From an uncultured Bacteroidales bacterium (GTDB lineage: Bacteria; Bacteroidota; Bacteroidia; Bacteroidales; UBA932): 64,000 nt of DNA. Numbering within the stretch: position 1 is the stretch's first letter; every line of letters starts with the position of its first letter. The notes under the pieces are model-generated. The model was not told where the DNA came from and did not search any database. It was given only the letters and a program-made list of their open reading frames with translations. The stretch lies in contig CASEBV010000012.1 in assembly GCA_949286415.1 (NCBI GenBank), positions 1-64,000 of the forward strand. Reading direction: 5' to 3'. The position numbers and the translations under genes were made by a program. Shown here piece after piece: positions 9,132 through 18,841 of the stretch.

Positions 9132-9475
9132 GCCGTCATGGAGAAGACCTTGTGTGCAGATTTCTCATGGAGTCAGGCCATTGCATCCTTGAGAGGAATT
9201 TCAGGTGCGGGCATCTGGAGATTGACATTATAACTCTTGACAGGAACGGTATACATTTTGTCGAAGTCAAGACCCGCCGGGCTCCTGTGTCCGGCAATGT
9301 CTCGGAAAGTGTCGGTCCCGTGAAGCAGAGGCGGCTTGCAGCGGCCGCGGCACGGTATCTGCGGCAGCACCGGTGGGACGGAGAATGCTTCTTTGATGTG
9401 GCTACGGTCGTATTCCGGGGCAGGGACACGGAAATCCGGTATATCCCGGAAGCATTTGTCCCAGTGTTTTTATGA
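9092..9475 (+). CDS. YraN/UPF0102 family protein (nuclease-like fold)
   Basis: The 127-residue protein matches the UPF0102 family: a GRHGEDLVCRFL opening helix, then a core with EIDII and FVEVKTR, the acidic and E-x-K residues of the restriction-endonuclease-like fold. Family members are thought to act on DNA, possibly Holliday junctions, but the role is not settled. It begins within the upstream gene and ends 58 bases before the guanylyltransferase gene. Confidence 0.88.
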   Translation: MENNGNSGEKSQIGRHGEDLVCRFLMESGHCILERNFRCGHLEIDIITLDRNGIHFVEVKTRRAPVSGNVSESVGPVKQRRLAAAAARYLRQHRWDGECFFDVATVVFRGRDTEIRYIPEAFVPVFL

Positions 9476-9483
9476 TGGCTGAT

Positions 9484-9497
9484 ATGCCGCGCGGCAT
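9484..9497. other. Perfect 14-bp palindrome ATGCCGCGCGGCAT
   Basis: A self-complementary 14-base sequence lies just after the yraN-like stop codon and 37 bases before the guanylyltransferase start. It lacks a T-run and is not followed by a -7 motif. It could be a weak hairpin that protects an mRNA end or a small operator. Confidence 0.3.
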
Positions 9498-9533
9498 GTC
9501 TCCAGGAGAGGAAATTAAAAGTAAACCATTATA

Positions 9534-10634
9534 ATGATGAGTAACACAAACTATTATTGCGTGATAATGGCGGGAGGCGCAGGCACGAGATTCTGGCCGA
9601 TAAGCAGAACCGCCCGTCCGAAACAGTTCCTGGATATCGCCGGCACCGGAAAGACATTCCTCAGGTACACTTACGAAAGGTTTGCCAAGATTATTCCGCC
9701 GGAGAACATCATTGTGGTGACTACAGAACGCTATGCCGACCTGACAAGGGAACAGCTTCCGGAGCTCCTTCCGGAGAATCTTCTTGCCGAACCATACGGG
9801 CGCGACACGGCTCCGTGCATTGCGTATGCGACATATTCCCTTCTAAAGAGAAATCCTGACGCAACTATGGTGGTGTCGCCGGCCGACCACCTCATCATGG
9901 ACGAAGACCGGTTCCGCACGACCATCCTTGATGCACTTGACTATGCTTCCCGTACCGATGTGCTTATGACTCTCGGCATCCGTCCTGCAAAGCCGGACTC
10001 CAACTACGGGTACATCCAGGCAGTCGGTGGCAAGGCCGCATTTGAAAAGGACGAGCCGATGCCGGTAAAGACATTCACGGAGAAGCCTGACCCTGCCCTT
10101 GCCAAAGTGTTCTTTGACAGCGGGGAGTTCTTCTGGAATGCGGGCATCTTCGCGTGGAACGCCAGGACCATCAAGCAGGAACTTGAAAAATATCTTCCGG
10201 AAGTGACCCGCCTTTTCTCCGGCTGGGAGAATGTGTTCGGGACTCCGGTCGAGAAGGAATTCATCTCCAGGGCCTATTCGGACTGCATCAGAATCTCGAT
10301 TGACTACGGGGTGATGGAAAAGACCGACTGCGCATGGATTTATCCCGCAAGATTCGGCTGGGCGGACATAGGCAACTGGGAAGCTCTCTACAGCCACTAC
10401 GACGGCAAGGACAACCACGGCAATGCCTTTGTCTCAGGAGAAAAGCTCTCCGACGGCAACAGCGACCTCCTCGTCTATTCCAAGAACAAAGGCAAGCTCA
10501 TGGCCATCAAGGGACTGCACAACTACATGGTCATCGACACCGATGATGTGCTCCTCGTCTGCCCTAAGGATAACCGGGAGTTCAAGGACTTCATTGCCGG
10601 CATTGCCATGCCTGACTACGAGGACTTCCGATAA
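9534..10634 (+). CDS. manC: Mannose-1-phosphate guanylyltransferase
   Basis: It makes GDP-mannose from mannose-1-phosphate and GTP, feeding mannose and fucose into surface glycans and glycoproteins. The 366-residue protein has the nucleotidyltransferase signature AGGAGTRFWPISR near the N-terminus, followed by the PKQFL motif, and a FTEKPD segment typical of sugar-nucleotide pyrophosphorylases. It corresponds to the single-domain GTase form without the C-terminal isomerase domain of bifunctional ManC/AlgA proteins. Two ATG codons are adjacent (9534 and 9537); either could be used. It stands in front of the yqeY-like gene with an 18-base gap. Confidence 0.93.
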   Translation: MMSNTNYYCVIMAGGAGTRFWPISRTARPKQFLDIAGTGKTFLRYTYERFAKIIPPENIIVVTTERYADLTREQLPELLPENLLAEPYGRDTAPCIAYATYSLLKRNPDATMVVSPADHLIMDEDRFRTTILDALDYASRTDVLMTLGIRPAKPDSNYGYIQAVGGKAAFEKDEPMPVKTFTEKPDPALAKVFFDSGEFFWNAGIFAWNARTIKQELEKYLPEVTRLFSGWENVFGTPVEKEFISRAYSDCIRISIDYGVMEKTDCAWIYPARFGWADIGNWEALYSHYDGKDNHGNAFVSGEKLSDGNSDLLVYSKNKGKLMAIKGLHNYMVIDTDDVLLVCPKDNREFKDFIAGIAMPDYEDFR

Positions 10635-10652
10635 TTTAAAATAAATATAATT

Positions 10653-11102
10653 ATGGAACTTGAGAAACAGATTCAGGCCGACATGGTTGCTGCCATGAAA
10701 GCCCATGAGACAGTGCGCCTGGCCGCCCTTCGCGGGATAAAGGCCGCCATCCTCCTTGCGAAGACATCCGAGGGAGGAAACGGAGAAGTGTCGGATGCCG
10801 ACATCGTCAAGATAATCCAGAAACTTGTGAAGCAGCGCAAGGAAAGTGCCGGGATATACACTCAGCAGAACCGTCCGGAACTGGCGGAAAACGAACTTGC
10901 CGAGGCATCCGCGATGGAAGTGTATCTTCCGAAGCAGCTCGGAGAGGCAGAAGTCGAGGCCGAACTCAAGGCAATCATTGCAGAGGTCGGAGCCTCGAAG
11001 CCGTCGGACATGGGCAAGGTCATGGGTGTCGCCACCAAGCGCCTTGCCGGCCAGGCTGACGGACGGCTTATCTCCACAATCGTCAAGAGGCTCCTTTCTT
11101 AA
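10653..11102 (+). CDS. GatB/YqeY domain-containing protein
   Basis: The 149-residue helical protein matches the YqeY family, which resembles the tail domain of the GatB amidotransferase subunit. It has the usual opening of two helices, an internal KQRKESA segment and a C-terminal GKVMG motif before the tRNA-binding-like end. Family members are widespread but their role is unclear. It is the last gene of the guanylyltransferase unit; a weak imperfect hairpin (11113-11123 with 11143-11153, no T-run) follows. Confidence 0.9.
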   Translation: MELEKQIQADMVAAMKAHETVRLAALRGIKAAILLAKTSEGGNGEVSDADIVKIIQKLVKQRKESAGIYTQQNRPELAENELAEASAMEVYLPKQLGEAEVEAELKAIIAEVGASKPSDMGKVMGVATKRLAGQADGRLISTIVKRLLS

Positions 11103-11228
11103 TCATTTTGCAGAGGTCGGCAGCAATTCCATAGAATTCTTCCTGTCGGCCTCCGTATATCCGTTCATTATTCTTACAAGAGAAGGGTCTACCGTCTGGA
11201 CGGACTTCCCGACAGGCATCCCGTCCGA

Positions 11229-12551
11229 TTATTCTCCGAAGCAATAAGGGAAGTAGCCTTTATAAATTTCTGCGAGGTCTTCTACTGAATCTACAAGATG
11301 TCCGAAGTTTGTCTCGGAGAAATAGCTTTCAATGCTGACAATGGATTCGTCGCTTTCGAACTGGATTACAGGCTCATAATCGTAGCCTCCCGTATATGTC
11401 CCCATCTGTGAATCCCAGTTTCCTGTACCAGGATTGAAATATGGCCTCAAAAGCAGGGAGGCAACTTTTGTTTTGCCTGGAAGGTAGGAGAGCTCGGCTG
11501 TGAATGATTCGTTGAAAAGGTCGCAATAGGCTTTATTATATTCTTCGCTCCAATAATAGTCGTATCCGAACTGGGCATAAAATATATCGTAGAGTTCGTC
11601 TTCTTCCTTGATATATTCCGATACATTGCTGCATTTGCCATAGATTCTCACTTCGTCGAGAATGACTGTCTCCGCCTCGGCTGTACCGACTGTATTCTCT
11701 GTCTCGTTGACGACATGATCCGGATCCGTCATCTTGTATCCGCTGAAATCAGTGTGCCCGTATGCGAGATTTCTGCTTCCGATGTTGAATGAAAATTCCG
11801 CATGGCCTTCCGAATCCGCAAGGTCAATGTCAATGTCTCCGTTCATGTCCGTAACGGAGTATGTGATATCTACATTTGCATGGCTGCCTTTTCTGTAATC
11901 CACATTGATGACTGCCGATGCGAGCCTTGTGTCGTCTTGCATGACGCTGAAAGAGGTCTTTTCCGGGATTTCCACCGTATAGATGTCCTCATGTTGTTCT
12001 CCCTCATAATCGTCATACCAGCTGTCTGTAAATGATATAAGGTATAGGGATGCGTCCTTTGGAACAGCGGCGGTCGCCGTGACAGTCTTTCCGTCAAAGC
12101 TGTACCGGAATTCCATCTTTGAGTCGTCCCCGGTATATTTCCAGCTTTTTGATGACAAGTCATATTCATAGATTCCGTAATAATCCCTGACCCGGTATAC
12201 ATAGTCCTTGACAATTGCTTTTGTCATCATTGCACTGATATCCCCTTTTGTCGCGGCATCTCTCAGGGATGTGAGCATTGAAGCCATGATGGCCGTCGGG
12301 TTGACTTCGTCAATTGTGCTGCCGAGGTTTCCTTCGTCTGCATATTCGATGAATTTGTCAACAGCACGGCAGAAATCCTCATGGTTGTCCGGATTGACAA
12401 GGCTGATTATTTCAGATCCGACCTGATCGAGTTTTGCTTTGTTTTCGTCAGGAGTCAGCGGCTTTCCGCTGCCTGAGCCGGTCGTGTCGTCGCAGGATGC
12501 CACGGCGGCTGACATGGCCGCCAGGGCGAATAATTTCATGAAAAGTTTCAT
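11229..12551 (-). CDS. Hypothetical lipoprotein, 440 residues
   Basis: The start is set at 12551, where the product begins with a good lipoprotein signal (lipobox Cys20). A longer frame to 12650 would run through the promoter region and adds a segment that does not look like protein. After a Ser/Gly linker the protein has a helical region (about 30-130), followed by beta-rich sequence with many acidic and aromatic residues. I recognise no family. It is divergent from the TonB receptor at 12642, with overlapping promoters, which hints at co-regulation but does not prove it. Confidence 0.7.
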   Translation of the reverse strand: MKLFMKLFALAAMSAAVASCDDTTGSGSGKPLTPDENKAKLDQVGSEIISLVNPDNHEDFCRAVDKFIEYADEGNLGSTIDEVNPTAIMASMLTSLRDAATKGDISAMMTKAIVKDYVYRVRDYYGIYEYDLSSKSWKYTGDDSKMEFRYSFDGKTVTATAAVPKDASLYLISFTDSWYDDYEGEQHEDIYTVEIPEKTSFSVMQDDTRLASAVINVDYRKGSHANVDITYSVTDMNGDIDIDLADSEGHAEFSFNIGSRNLAYGHTDFSGYKMTDPDHVVNETENTVGTAEAETVILDEVRIYGKCSNVSEYIKEEDELYDIFYAQFGYDYYWSEEYNKAYCDLFNESFTAELSYLPGKTKVASLLLRPYFNPGTGNWDSQMGTYTGGYDYEPVIQFESDESIVSIESYFSETNFGHLVDSVEDLAEIYKGYFPYCFGE

Positions 12552-12579
12552 GTCTTGGATGTTTGAAATTAGTCGGTTA

Positions 12580-12587
12580 CAAATATA
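12580..12587 (-). promoter_or_regulatory. -7 promoter element of the 440-residue lipoprotein gene
   Basis: The minus strand reads TATATTTG, matching TAnnTTTG, about 29 bases upstream of the ATG at 12551. This placement excludes the longer frame starting at 12650. Confidence 0.55.
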
Positions 12588-12614
12588 ATCCTTTTTAATT
12601 ATAAGTGAAATATA

Positions 12615-12622
12615 TATTTTTG
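12615..12622 (+). promoter_or_regulatory. -7 promoter element of the TonB-dependent receptor gene
   Basis: TATTTTTG matches TAnnTTTG, 20 bases upstream of the ATG at 12642. The divergent element at 12580-12587 lies only 27 bases away, so RNA polymerase could hardly occupy both promoters at once. Confidence 0.5.
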
Positions 12623-12641
12623 CATCTGCTGCTTTGATAAT

Positions 12642-14708
12642 ATGTCTCATTTGATGAAAATAGTACTGGCGGCAATGGCTGCCGCCTGCCCGCTCTGCGG
12701 GTCGGCGCAGGCTCTTAAGGAGGAGTCAATAGATACGGCAGCCGTTGTAACTGCAGCATCCGGACATAAGCCGATTGCCGGTCTCCTGAAAGGAGAGTTG
12801 TCCATTAGTCCGGAAGGACTTGGCAATCTTCCGAAATTCATGGGGGCGAATGACCTTTTCAAGACTCTGCAGCTGATGCCGGGGATACAGGTTTCCGGGG
12901 AAGCCGATGCCGGCATATATATCAGGGGCAATGATTCCGGCCACAACCTCGTGCTGCTTGACGGCGCCCCAATCTATAGCCCGAGTCATCTTATGGGCTT
13001 TTATTCCATATTCAACGGAGATCACCTTGCCGGAGCAGATTTATACAAATCAGGCATTTCTCCTGAGTTCGGAGGAAGACTCGGCCCTGTGATAGACATC
13101 TCGTCCCGGACAGATATCCCGGAGACAGTGACGGGCTCTCTGAATGTGGGGCTGATTTCCTCGCAAGGAACAGTCGGCGTCCCGTTGGGGAAAAAGTCTG
13201 CCGTCTATGTGTCCGGAAGGGGAACATATATGGGTTATATAATCTCACGGCTCTCCGTGTCCGGCCAATTTACCCCAGATTACGGATTTCAGGATTATAA
13301 TGCGACATGGACATATTGTCCTGACGAAGACAACAATATCAGGCTCAGTATGTATTATGGAAAGGATAGGGCCGATTTCTCGTATCTTTCATATCAGGCG
13401 CGGGCTAAAATGGCATGGAGCAATGCTGCGGCGTCGCTTTCATGGGATTCCGGACTGAACGGCAGGGCGGACATGAGACATGCCATATTTTTCTCCAGGA
13501 ATGGTAATGATTTCGGTATCAGGCAGGCCGGGGCCTCGATGTCGCTTCCCTCGCACCTCATGGACCTGGGTTACAGGGGAAGTGTCGGCATGAATCTTCC
13601 TTACGGAAAACTTTCGGCGGGAATCTTCTATACATTCCATGATGTCGCAGTGCAATATCCTGTCATTGAAAATCTTTATGGGAGAGACGCCCCGGGAGTG
13701 CCGGAATACAGGACTCATGAATTCGGGGCATTTGCCGGATATTCGGCTGATATTGTCCCCGGCGCGGTATCAGCCGACATAGGACTGAGATACAGTTTCT
13801 GCCTGCAGCCGCTGGCCTCAGGTGCGCCTGTTTTCTATTCTTGTCCTGAACCGAGAGTGTCTCTGAGCTGGGATGCCGCCCCCAACCTGCGGGTCATCAC
13901 TTCCTATTCTCTTCAGAGTCAATATGTCAATCAGGTGGCTGTCTCAGGGATCGGTCTTCCGGTTGATTTTTGGATGCCGGCATCGTCACAAGTCCGGCCG
14001 CAGACGGCGCATTCGGTGACTGCAGGGATTTTCCATGCGCCCGGAGACGGGATGTTTGAGTACAGTGCGGAGCTTTATTACAAGAAATTGTCCGGACAGC
14101 TTGAGTTTGACGGGAATTTCTTTGATATGGTCAACCGTGAGTATATTGTCGGGGACCATCTTCTGTCTGGAACAGGACAGAATTACGGTGCGGAATTTAT
14201 GTTCAAGAAGAACTACGGGCGGGTGACAGGCTGGGTGAGCTATACTTTGGGCTGGGCGACAAGAAGTTTTCCGGAGATAGCAGGCGGCAGGCCATTTCCC
14301 TCGAAGCACGACAGGAGACATAATCTGTCTGTTGTCGCCACATACAGCCCTGTCAGCCGGCTGGAGCTTTCGGCAGTGTTCGTATATGCTTCAGGCCTGC
14401 CTTTTACTATGCCGGTATCAGTATATATTGTCGGGGAGAATGTGCTGTCTGAATACGGGGACAGGAACGGGAGCCGGATGCCTGATTATCACAGGCTGGA
14501 TTTCTCGGCAACCTGGCATCTCCGGCAGAGAGGCCGTTGCAGGCATTCTTTCAATCTTTCCCTGTATAATGTCTATGCCAGGAGCAATCCGATATTTATG
14601 GATGTGAAAGTGAATTATGACGGGAATGACAATACAGTGGAGCTTTCTCCGGAGGGAATCTCGTTCTATCGTCTTCTGCCGTCCCTGGGCTATGTCTTCA
14701 AATTCTGA
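12642..14708 (+). CDS. TonB-dependent outer membrane receptor
   Basis: The 688-residue protein has a signal peptide and then directly a plug domain (about residues 60-170, with LMPGIQVSGEADAGIYIRG and the LLDGAPIYSP segment), followed by a long beta-barrel ending in aromatic residues. It lacks the N-terminal carboxypeptidase-regulatory-like domain common in SusC-type receptors and is shorter than SusC. The next gene is a DUF4249 lipoprotein, a frequent partner of such receptors. The substrate cannot be told; no SusD, ferric-reductase or vitamin B12 genes are near. The start could also be Met5 (12654), which gives an equally good signal peptide. Confidence 0.88.
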   Translation: MSHLMKIVLAAMAAACPLCGSAQALKEESIDTAAVVTAASGHKPIAGLLKGELSISPEGLGNLPKFMGANDLFKTLQLMPGIQVSGEADAGIYIRGNDSGHNLVLLDGAPIYSPSHLMGFYSIFNGDHLAGADLYKSGISPEFGGRLGPVIDISSRTDIPETVTGSLNVGLISSQGTVGVPLGKKSAVYVSGRGTYMGYIISRLSVSGQFTPDYGFQDYNATWTYCPDEDNNIRLSMYYGKDRADFSYLSYQARAKMAWSNAAASLSWDSGLNGRADMRHAIFFSRNGNDFGIRQAGASMSLPSHLMDLGYRGSVGMNLPYGKLSAGIFYTFHDVAVQYPVIENLYGRDAPGVPEYRTHEFGAFAGYSADIVPGAVSADIGLRYSFCLQPLASGAPVFYSCPEPRVSLSWDAAPNLRVITSYSLQSQYVNQVAVSGIGLPVDFWMPASSQVRPQTAHSVTAGIFHAPGDGMFEYSAELYYKKLSGQLEFDGNFFDMVNREYIVGDHLLSGTGQNYGAEFMFKKNYGRVTGWVSYTLGWATRSFPEIAGGRPFPSKHDRRHNLSVVATYSPVSRLELSAVFVYASGLPFTMPVSVYIVGENVLSEYGDRNGSRMPDYHRLDFSATWHLRQRGRCRHSFNLSLYNVYARSNPIFMDVKVNYDGNDNTVELSPEGISFYRLLPSLGYVFKF

Positions 14709-14722
14709 AATCTTGAGATGCA

Positions 14723-15595
14723 ATGAAGTTCGGTCTGAATAATAATGGATATGCATTTTCTGCTGCTGTTCTTGTGCTTGTGGCGCTTTTTTCCTGTGAT
14801 CCGGAATGGAAAAATATCGGCAGCGGGTATGAGCCGCAGATAGCCGTGGAAGGGTGGATAGAAGAAGGCTTTTTTGCCAATGTGATTCTTACGCAGACGA
14901 TGGGGATTGGCTCCGGGACGGGGAATGCAACAGATATTCCCGTCCGCTGGGCAAAAGTTACAGTGAGTGACGGCGAGCATGAAGAGATTCTTGTCGGAAG
15001 AGTTGACGCCAGGTATTTTCCTCCTTTCATTTACACCGGCTCTGAAATCCGCGGCGAAGCGGGGAAACATTATACTTTGAAAGTTGAATATTCCGGGCGG
15101 ACATTGTCTGCGGAAACATGGATTCCGGAATCTGTTCCTATAGATGACATTGTTGTTGAACAGAGCGAGGAAAGCGACACTCTGTATGCGATACGTATTT
15201 CTTTCAGAGACAATCCGTCCGAGAAAAATTTCTATAAGGTGTTCTCTCGGGTGACGCCGGGTGACAGCAGGTACGGTTCTTCATTTCTGGGCACTGTCAG
15301 CGACGAGGTCTTCTCCGGGGACAATATCGGGACGATAACCGTAAGCCGGCCGTTCCGACAGCTTGATGCAGGTGATTACTCCCCGTTTTTCAACAGAGGG
15401 GACTCCGTCTATGTGAAGCTGACGCAGCTTCCGGAGGAAGGTTTCGATTTCTGGAGCGACTATGAGAATGCCGTCACAATCGGCACGGGAATCCTGTTTC
15501 CGTCAAGTTCAAATATCCGCAGCAATATCTCCGGAGGGCTCGGCATCTGGTGCGGCTATGGCGCTGATGCCGTAATGACGGTAATTCCGGAGTGA
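14723..15595 (+). CDS. DUF4249 family lipoprotein
   Basis: The 290-residue product has a lipobox with Cys25 and a beta-rich body of the DUF4249 type: an early VEGWIEEG segment, an Ig-like N-terminal half and WIPES in the middle. In Bacteroidota these lipoproteins commonly sit behind a TonB-dependent receptor and are thought to help it at the outer membrane, but the job is not established. The gap to the receptor is only 14 bases, so the two are almost surely one transcript. It is followed by the rplC promoter on the same strand, without an obvious terminator between. Confidence 0.82.
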   Translation: MKFGLNNNGYAFSAAVLVLVALFSCDPEWKNIGSGYEPQIAVEGWIEEGFFANVILTQTMGIGSGTGNATDIPVRWAKVTVSDGEHEEILVGRVDARYFPPFIYTGSEIRGEAGKHYTLKVEYSGRTLSAETWIPESVPIDDIVVEQSEESDTLYAIRISFRDNPSEKNFYKVFSRVTPGDSRYGSSFLGTVSDEVFSGDNIGTITVSRPFRQLDAGDYSPFFNRGDSVYVKLTQLPEEGFDFWSDYENAVTIGTGILFPSSSNIRSNISGGLGIWCGYGADAVMTVIPE

Positions 15596-15617
15596 AGAAA
15601 AATGTTTTCCCAAAATA

Positions 15618-15647
15618 TTGAATATTAAAAAATTAATCGTATATTTG
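15618..15647 (+). promoter_or_regulatory. Promoter of the rplC-rpsC ribosomal operon
   Basis: TTG at 15618-15620 and TATATTTG at 15640-15647 are 19 bases apart. It lies between the DUF4249 gene and rplC, so this ribosomal unit starts at rplC rather than at rpsJ. Confidence 0.7.
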
Positions 15648-15651
15648 CAGC

Positions 15652-15670
15652 CCGCAAAAATGTATTGCGG
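15652..15670 (+). promoter_or_regulatory. Hairpin at the start of the rplC leader
   Basis: CCGCAA (15652-15657) pairs with TTGCGG (15665-15670) around a 7-base AT-rich loop, right at the predicted transcript start. The remaining leader to 15707 is A/T-rich and unpaired. It could stabilise the mRNA or take part in feedback by a ribosomal protein such as L4. Confidence 0.4.
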
Positions 15671-15707
15671 AGGATAAGTTATTAATAAACAATTAATTAA
15701 CAAACCA

Positions 15708-16331
15708 ATGCCTGGATTAATTGGAAAGAAAATCGGAATGACTTCCGTTTTCGGTGCCGATGGAAAGAATATTCCATGCACCGTCATTGAGGCTGGTCCA
15801 TGCGTAGTCACGCAAATCCGTACAGTAGAGAAAGATGGTTATGCCGCTGTACAGCTTGCCTATGACGAAATGAGTGAGAAGCATGCCAGCGCTCCGCTTA
15901 TGGGGCATTTCAAAAAGGCAGGAACCACACCTAAGCGCAAGCTTGTCGAGTTCAAGGCAGACTTCGCTCAGGAGCTTAAGTTAGGCGATGTCCTTACTGT
16001 TGCAGATGTTTTCGCAGGCACTGCATATGTGGATGTCGTCGGTACTTCCAAGGGTAAAGGATTCCAGGGAGTCGTGAAGCGTCACGGCTTTTCGGGGGTG
16101 GGCGGCCAGACACACGGCCAGCACAACAGGCTCCGTCACCCTGGTTCTCTCGGTGCATCATCTTGGCCTTCACGCGTCTTCAAGGGCATGAGAATGGCCG
16201 GTCACACAGGTAACGAGCGTGTGAAGATCTTCAATCTTGAGGTCATCAAGGTTATGCCTGAGAACAATCTTCTCGTAGTGAAAGGCTCTGTACCGGGGGC
16301 CAAAGGTTCTTATGTAATTTTGGAGGATTAA
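15708..16331 (+). CDS. rplC: 50S ribosomal protein L3
   Basis: L3 binds 23S rRNA near the peptidyl-transferase centre and helps start assembly of the large subunit. The 207-residue protein begins with [11 protein letters not shown] and has the conserved [12 protein letters not shown] and [12 protein letters not shown] loop region about residues 128-155. It is the first gene of this operon; the usual upstream neighbour rpsJ is absent. Only 4 bases separate it from rplD. Confidence 0.98.
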   Translation: MPGLIGKKIGMTSVFGADGKNIPCTVIEAGPCVVTQIRTVEKDGYAAVQLAYDEMSEKHASAPLMGHFKKAGTTPKRKLVEFKADFAQELKLGDVLTVADVFAGTAYVDVVGTSKGKGFQGVVKRHGFSGVGGQTHGQHNRLRHPGSLGASSWPSRVFKGMRMAGHTGNERVKIFNLEVIKVMPENNLLVVKGSVPGAKGSYVILED

Positions 16332-16335
16332 GGTT

Positions 16336-16962
16336 ATGGAATTGTCAGTTTATAAAATTGACGGATCAGAGTCCGGGAAGAAGGTTGTTCTTGACGAGAA
16401 CATTTTCGGCATCGAACCGAATGACCATGCCATCTATCTTGATGTAAAGCAGTACCTCGGCAACCAGAGGCAGGGTACTCACAAGACCAAGGACAGAAGC
16501 GAGGTTGCCTACAGCACCAAGAAGCTCATCCGCCAGAAAGGTTCCGGCGGTGCACGCCACGGAAGCCGCAAGGCAGGTATCTACACCGGTGGCGGACGCG
16601 TATTCGGCCCTAAGCCGCGCGACTACCGTACCAAGCTGAACAAGAAGATAAAGCAGCTTGCAAGATTCTCCGCTCTTTCATACAAGGCACAGGAGAATGC
16701 AATCATAATGGTTGAGCCGTTCGCAATGGATGCTCCTAAGACCAAGGAATTCATCCAGATTCTTAAGAACATCAAGGCCGGCGACAGAAAGGTTCTCTTC
16801 GTTCTCCCGGAGAATTCGAAGAACATCTTCCTTTCGTCACGCAACCTTCCTGAAGTAAAGGTGATTTCTGTTGACGAAATCAACACATATACCATCATGA
16901 ATGCATATTCTATGGTTATGGTTGACGGAGTTCAGGACATCCTTTCATCAAGAATCAAATAA
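16336..16962 (+). CDS. rplD: 50S ribosomal protein L4
   Basis: L4 lines the peptide exit tunnel and, in Escherichia coli, represses the S10 operon. The 208-residue product has the long internal loop with [19 protein letters not shown] that reaches into the tunnel, and the usual C-terminal fold. Whether it controls this operon through the short hairpin leader at 15652 is open. Confidence 0.98.
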   Translation: MELSVYKIDGSESGKKVVLDENIFGIEPNDHAIYLDVKQYLGNQRQGTHKTKDRSEVAYSTKKLIRQKGSGGARHGSRKAGIYTGGGRVFGPKPRDYRTKLNKKIKQLARFSALSYKAQENAIIMVEPFAMDAPKTKEFIQILKNIKAGDRKVLFVLPENSKNIFLSSRNLPEVKVISVDEINTYTIMNAYSMVMVDGVQDILSSRIK

Positions 16963-16974
16963 AAAGATTGAGCG

Positions 16975-17265
16975 ATGGGAATCATAATTAAGCCAATTAT
17001 AACAGAAAAGATGACGGTTCAAGGCGAGAAGTTGAACCGCTACGGTTTCATAGTGGACCGCAATGCCAACAAGATAGAGATCAAGGCTGCCGTCGAGCAG
17101 ATGTACAATGTTACGGTTGCCGACGTGAACACTCTCAACTATCATGGCAAGAAGAAATCACGTTACACCAAGGCAGGAATGCTCAGGGGTCGTGAGAATC
17201 ATTACAAGAAAGCATATGTGACTCTTGCCGGTGACGACAAGATCGATTTCTACAGTAATATTTAA
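16975..17265 (+). CDS. rplW: 50S ribosomal protein L23
   Basis: L23 sits at the tunnel exit and docks trigger factor and the signal recognition particle. The 96-residue protein opens with [12 protein letters not shown], the family signature, and ends with a basic loop. It starts 12 bases after rplD and is followed by rplB. Confidence 0.97.
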   Translation: MGIIIKPIITEKMTVQGEKLNRYGFIVDRNANKIEIKAAVEQMYNVTVADVNTLNYHGKKKSRYTKAGMLRGRENHYKKAYVTLAGDDKIDFYSNI

Positions 17266-17279
17266 GGAGGAATCAGGAA

Positions 17280-18104
17280 ATGGCAGTAAGAAAATTCAAA
17301 CCGGTGACCCCGGGTCAGAGGAACAAGGTAATCAGCGCATTTGATGACATTACCTGCAAGACTCCTTATAAGCCGCTTCTTGAGCCTCTCAAGAAATCAG
17401 GCGGACGCAACAATCAGGGTAAGATGACCATGCGCTATATCGGCGGCGGTCACAAGAGAATGTATCGCGTCATCGACTTCCGTCGTGCAAAAGACGACTG
17501 CAAGGCAACTGTCCTTACAATCGAGTACGACCCGAACCGCAGCGCGCGCATTGCCCTGGTGCAGTATGAAGATGGCGAAAAGAGATATATCATTGCGCCA
17601 AACGGACTCAAAGTAGGACAGGTGATTGCTTCCGGTCCGGGGGTTGCTCCCGAGCTCGGCAACACTCTCCCTCTCGGTGAAATTCCGCTCGGTACTCTCG
17701 TCCACAACATCGAGCTTCGCCCTGGCCAGGGTGCCGCAATGGCACGCAGCGCCGGAGCATTCGCTCAGCTTGCGGCTCGTGAAGGCAACTACGCAATCCT
17801 CCGTCTCCCTTCAGGCGAGACAAGGATGGTGCTTGTTACCTGCCGCGCCACAGTGGGCACTGTATCCAATCCGGACCACAATCTGGAGTCTCATGGAAAG
17901 GCTGGTCGCAGAAGATGGCTTGGACGCCGTCCTCGTAACCGCGGTGTCGTAATGAACCCGGTTGATCACCCGATGGGTGGTGGTGAAGGACGTGCATCCG
18001 GAGGACACCCTCGTTCACGCAAGGGCATGCCGGCCAAGGGCTATAAGACACGTAATCCTAAGAGCACTTCAAACAGGTTCATTATTGAAAGAAGGAAAAA
18101 ATAA
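17280..18104 (+). CDS. rplB: 50S ribosomal protein L2
   Basis: L2 supports subunit joining and peptidyl transfer. The 274-residue protein has the OB-like N-terminal domain, the SH3-like domain, and the C-terminal signature [14 protein letters not shown] near residue 221-235, which contains the conserved histidine implicated in activity. Length and order are normal. Confidence 0.98.
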   Translation: MAVRKFKPVTPGQRNKVISAFDDITCKTPYKPLLEPLKKSGGRNNQGKMTMRYIGGGHKRMYRVIDFRRAKDDCKATVLTIEYDPNRSARIALVQYEDGEKRYIIAPNGLKVGQVIASGPGVAPELGNTLPLGEIPLGTLVHNIELRPGQGAAMARSAGAFAQLAAREGNYAILRLPSGETRMVLVTCRATVGTVSNPDHNLESHGKAGRRRWLGRRPRNRGVVMNPVDHPMGGGEGRASGGHPRSRKGMPAKGYKTRNPKSTSNRFIIERRKK

Positions 18105-18125
18105 CGGAATAAAACTTAAGAGATT

Positions 18126-18395
18126 ATGAGTCGTTCATTAAGAAAAGGTCCTTATATCCAGGAGAGTCTGGAAAAGAAAATTCTTGCTATGAATGAAGGT
18201 AGCATGAAGAAAGAGGTTGTCAAGACTTGGTCACGCGCAAGTATGATCTCTCCTGACTTCGTGGGTCACACTATCGCTGTTCATAATGGAAACAAGTTTA
18301 TTCCGGTTTATGTTACAGAAAACATGGTGGGCCACAAGCTCGGTGAGTTCGCTCCGACAAGAACATTCAGAGGCCATTCGGGCAATCGTAAATAA
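18126..18395 (+). CDS. rpsS: 30S ribosomal protein S19
   Basis: S19 contacts 16S rRNA in the head of the small subunit and lies near A-site tRNA. The 89-residue product starts [10 protein letters not shown] and ends with [12 protein letters not shown], both diagnostic. It starts 21 bases after rplB. Confidence 0.98.
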   Translation: MSRSLRKGPYIQESLEKKILAMNEGSMKKEVVKTWSRASMISPDFVGHTIAVHNGNKFIPVYVTENMVGHKLGEFAPTRTFRGHSGNRK

Positions 18396-18415
18396 TTTAA
18401 AATGAAATTGTAATT

Positions 18416-18838
18416 ATGGGAGCTCGCAAAAGAAAAATGGCCGAGAGGCTTAAAGAAATAAAGAAGCATACTGCTATTGCTAAGCTGAATGATGTTCCTA
18501 CTTCACCCCGCAAGATGCGTCTGGTAGCAGACCTCGTAAGGGGAGTGGAGGTGAACCGTGCCCTTGATATCCTGAAATTCTCAAAGAAATCAGCTTCAAT
18601 CAGTCTTGAGAAGCTTCTCCGCAGCGCCATCGCCAACTGGGAAGCCAAGAATCAGGACAATTCTCATGAATTGGATAACGGCAATGTGTATGTGCAGACC
18701 ATCATGGTAAATGAGGGCCGCACGCTCAAGAGAATCCGCCCATGCCCTCAGGGAAGGGCCGGAAGAATCCGCAAGCGTTCCAACCATGTCACCGTCATCC
18801 TCGATGTAAAGAAACCAACTGCAACAGTGGAGGAATAA
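18416..18838 (+). CDS. rplV: 50S ribosomal protein L22
   Basis: L22 extends a hairpin into the exit tunnel. At 140 residues it is longer than the roughly 110 of enterobacterial L22 because of a basic N-terminal extension of about 20 residues before the core ([17 protein letters not shown]). The C-terminal [13 protein letters not shown] region is intact. Such extensions are common in this phylum. Confidence 0.97.
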   Translation: MGARKRKMAERLKEIKKHTAIAKLNDVPTSPRKMRLVADLVRGVEVNRALDILKFSKKSASISLEKLLRSAIANWEAKNQDNSHELDNGNVYVQTIMVNEGRTLKRIRPCPQGRAGRIRKRSNHVTVILDVKKPTATVEE

Positions 18839-18841
18839 ATT

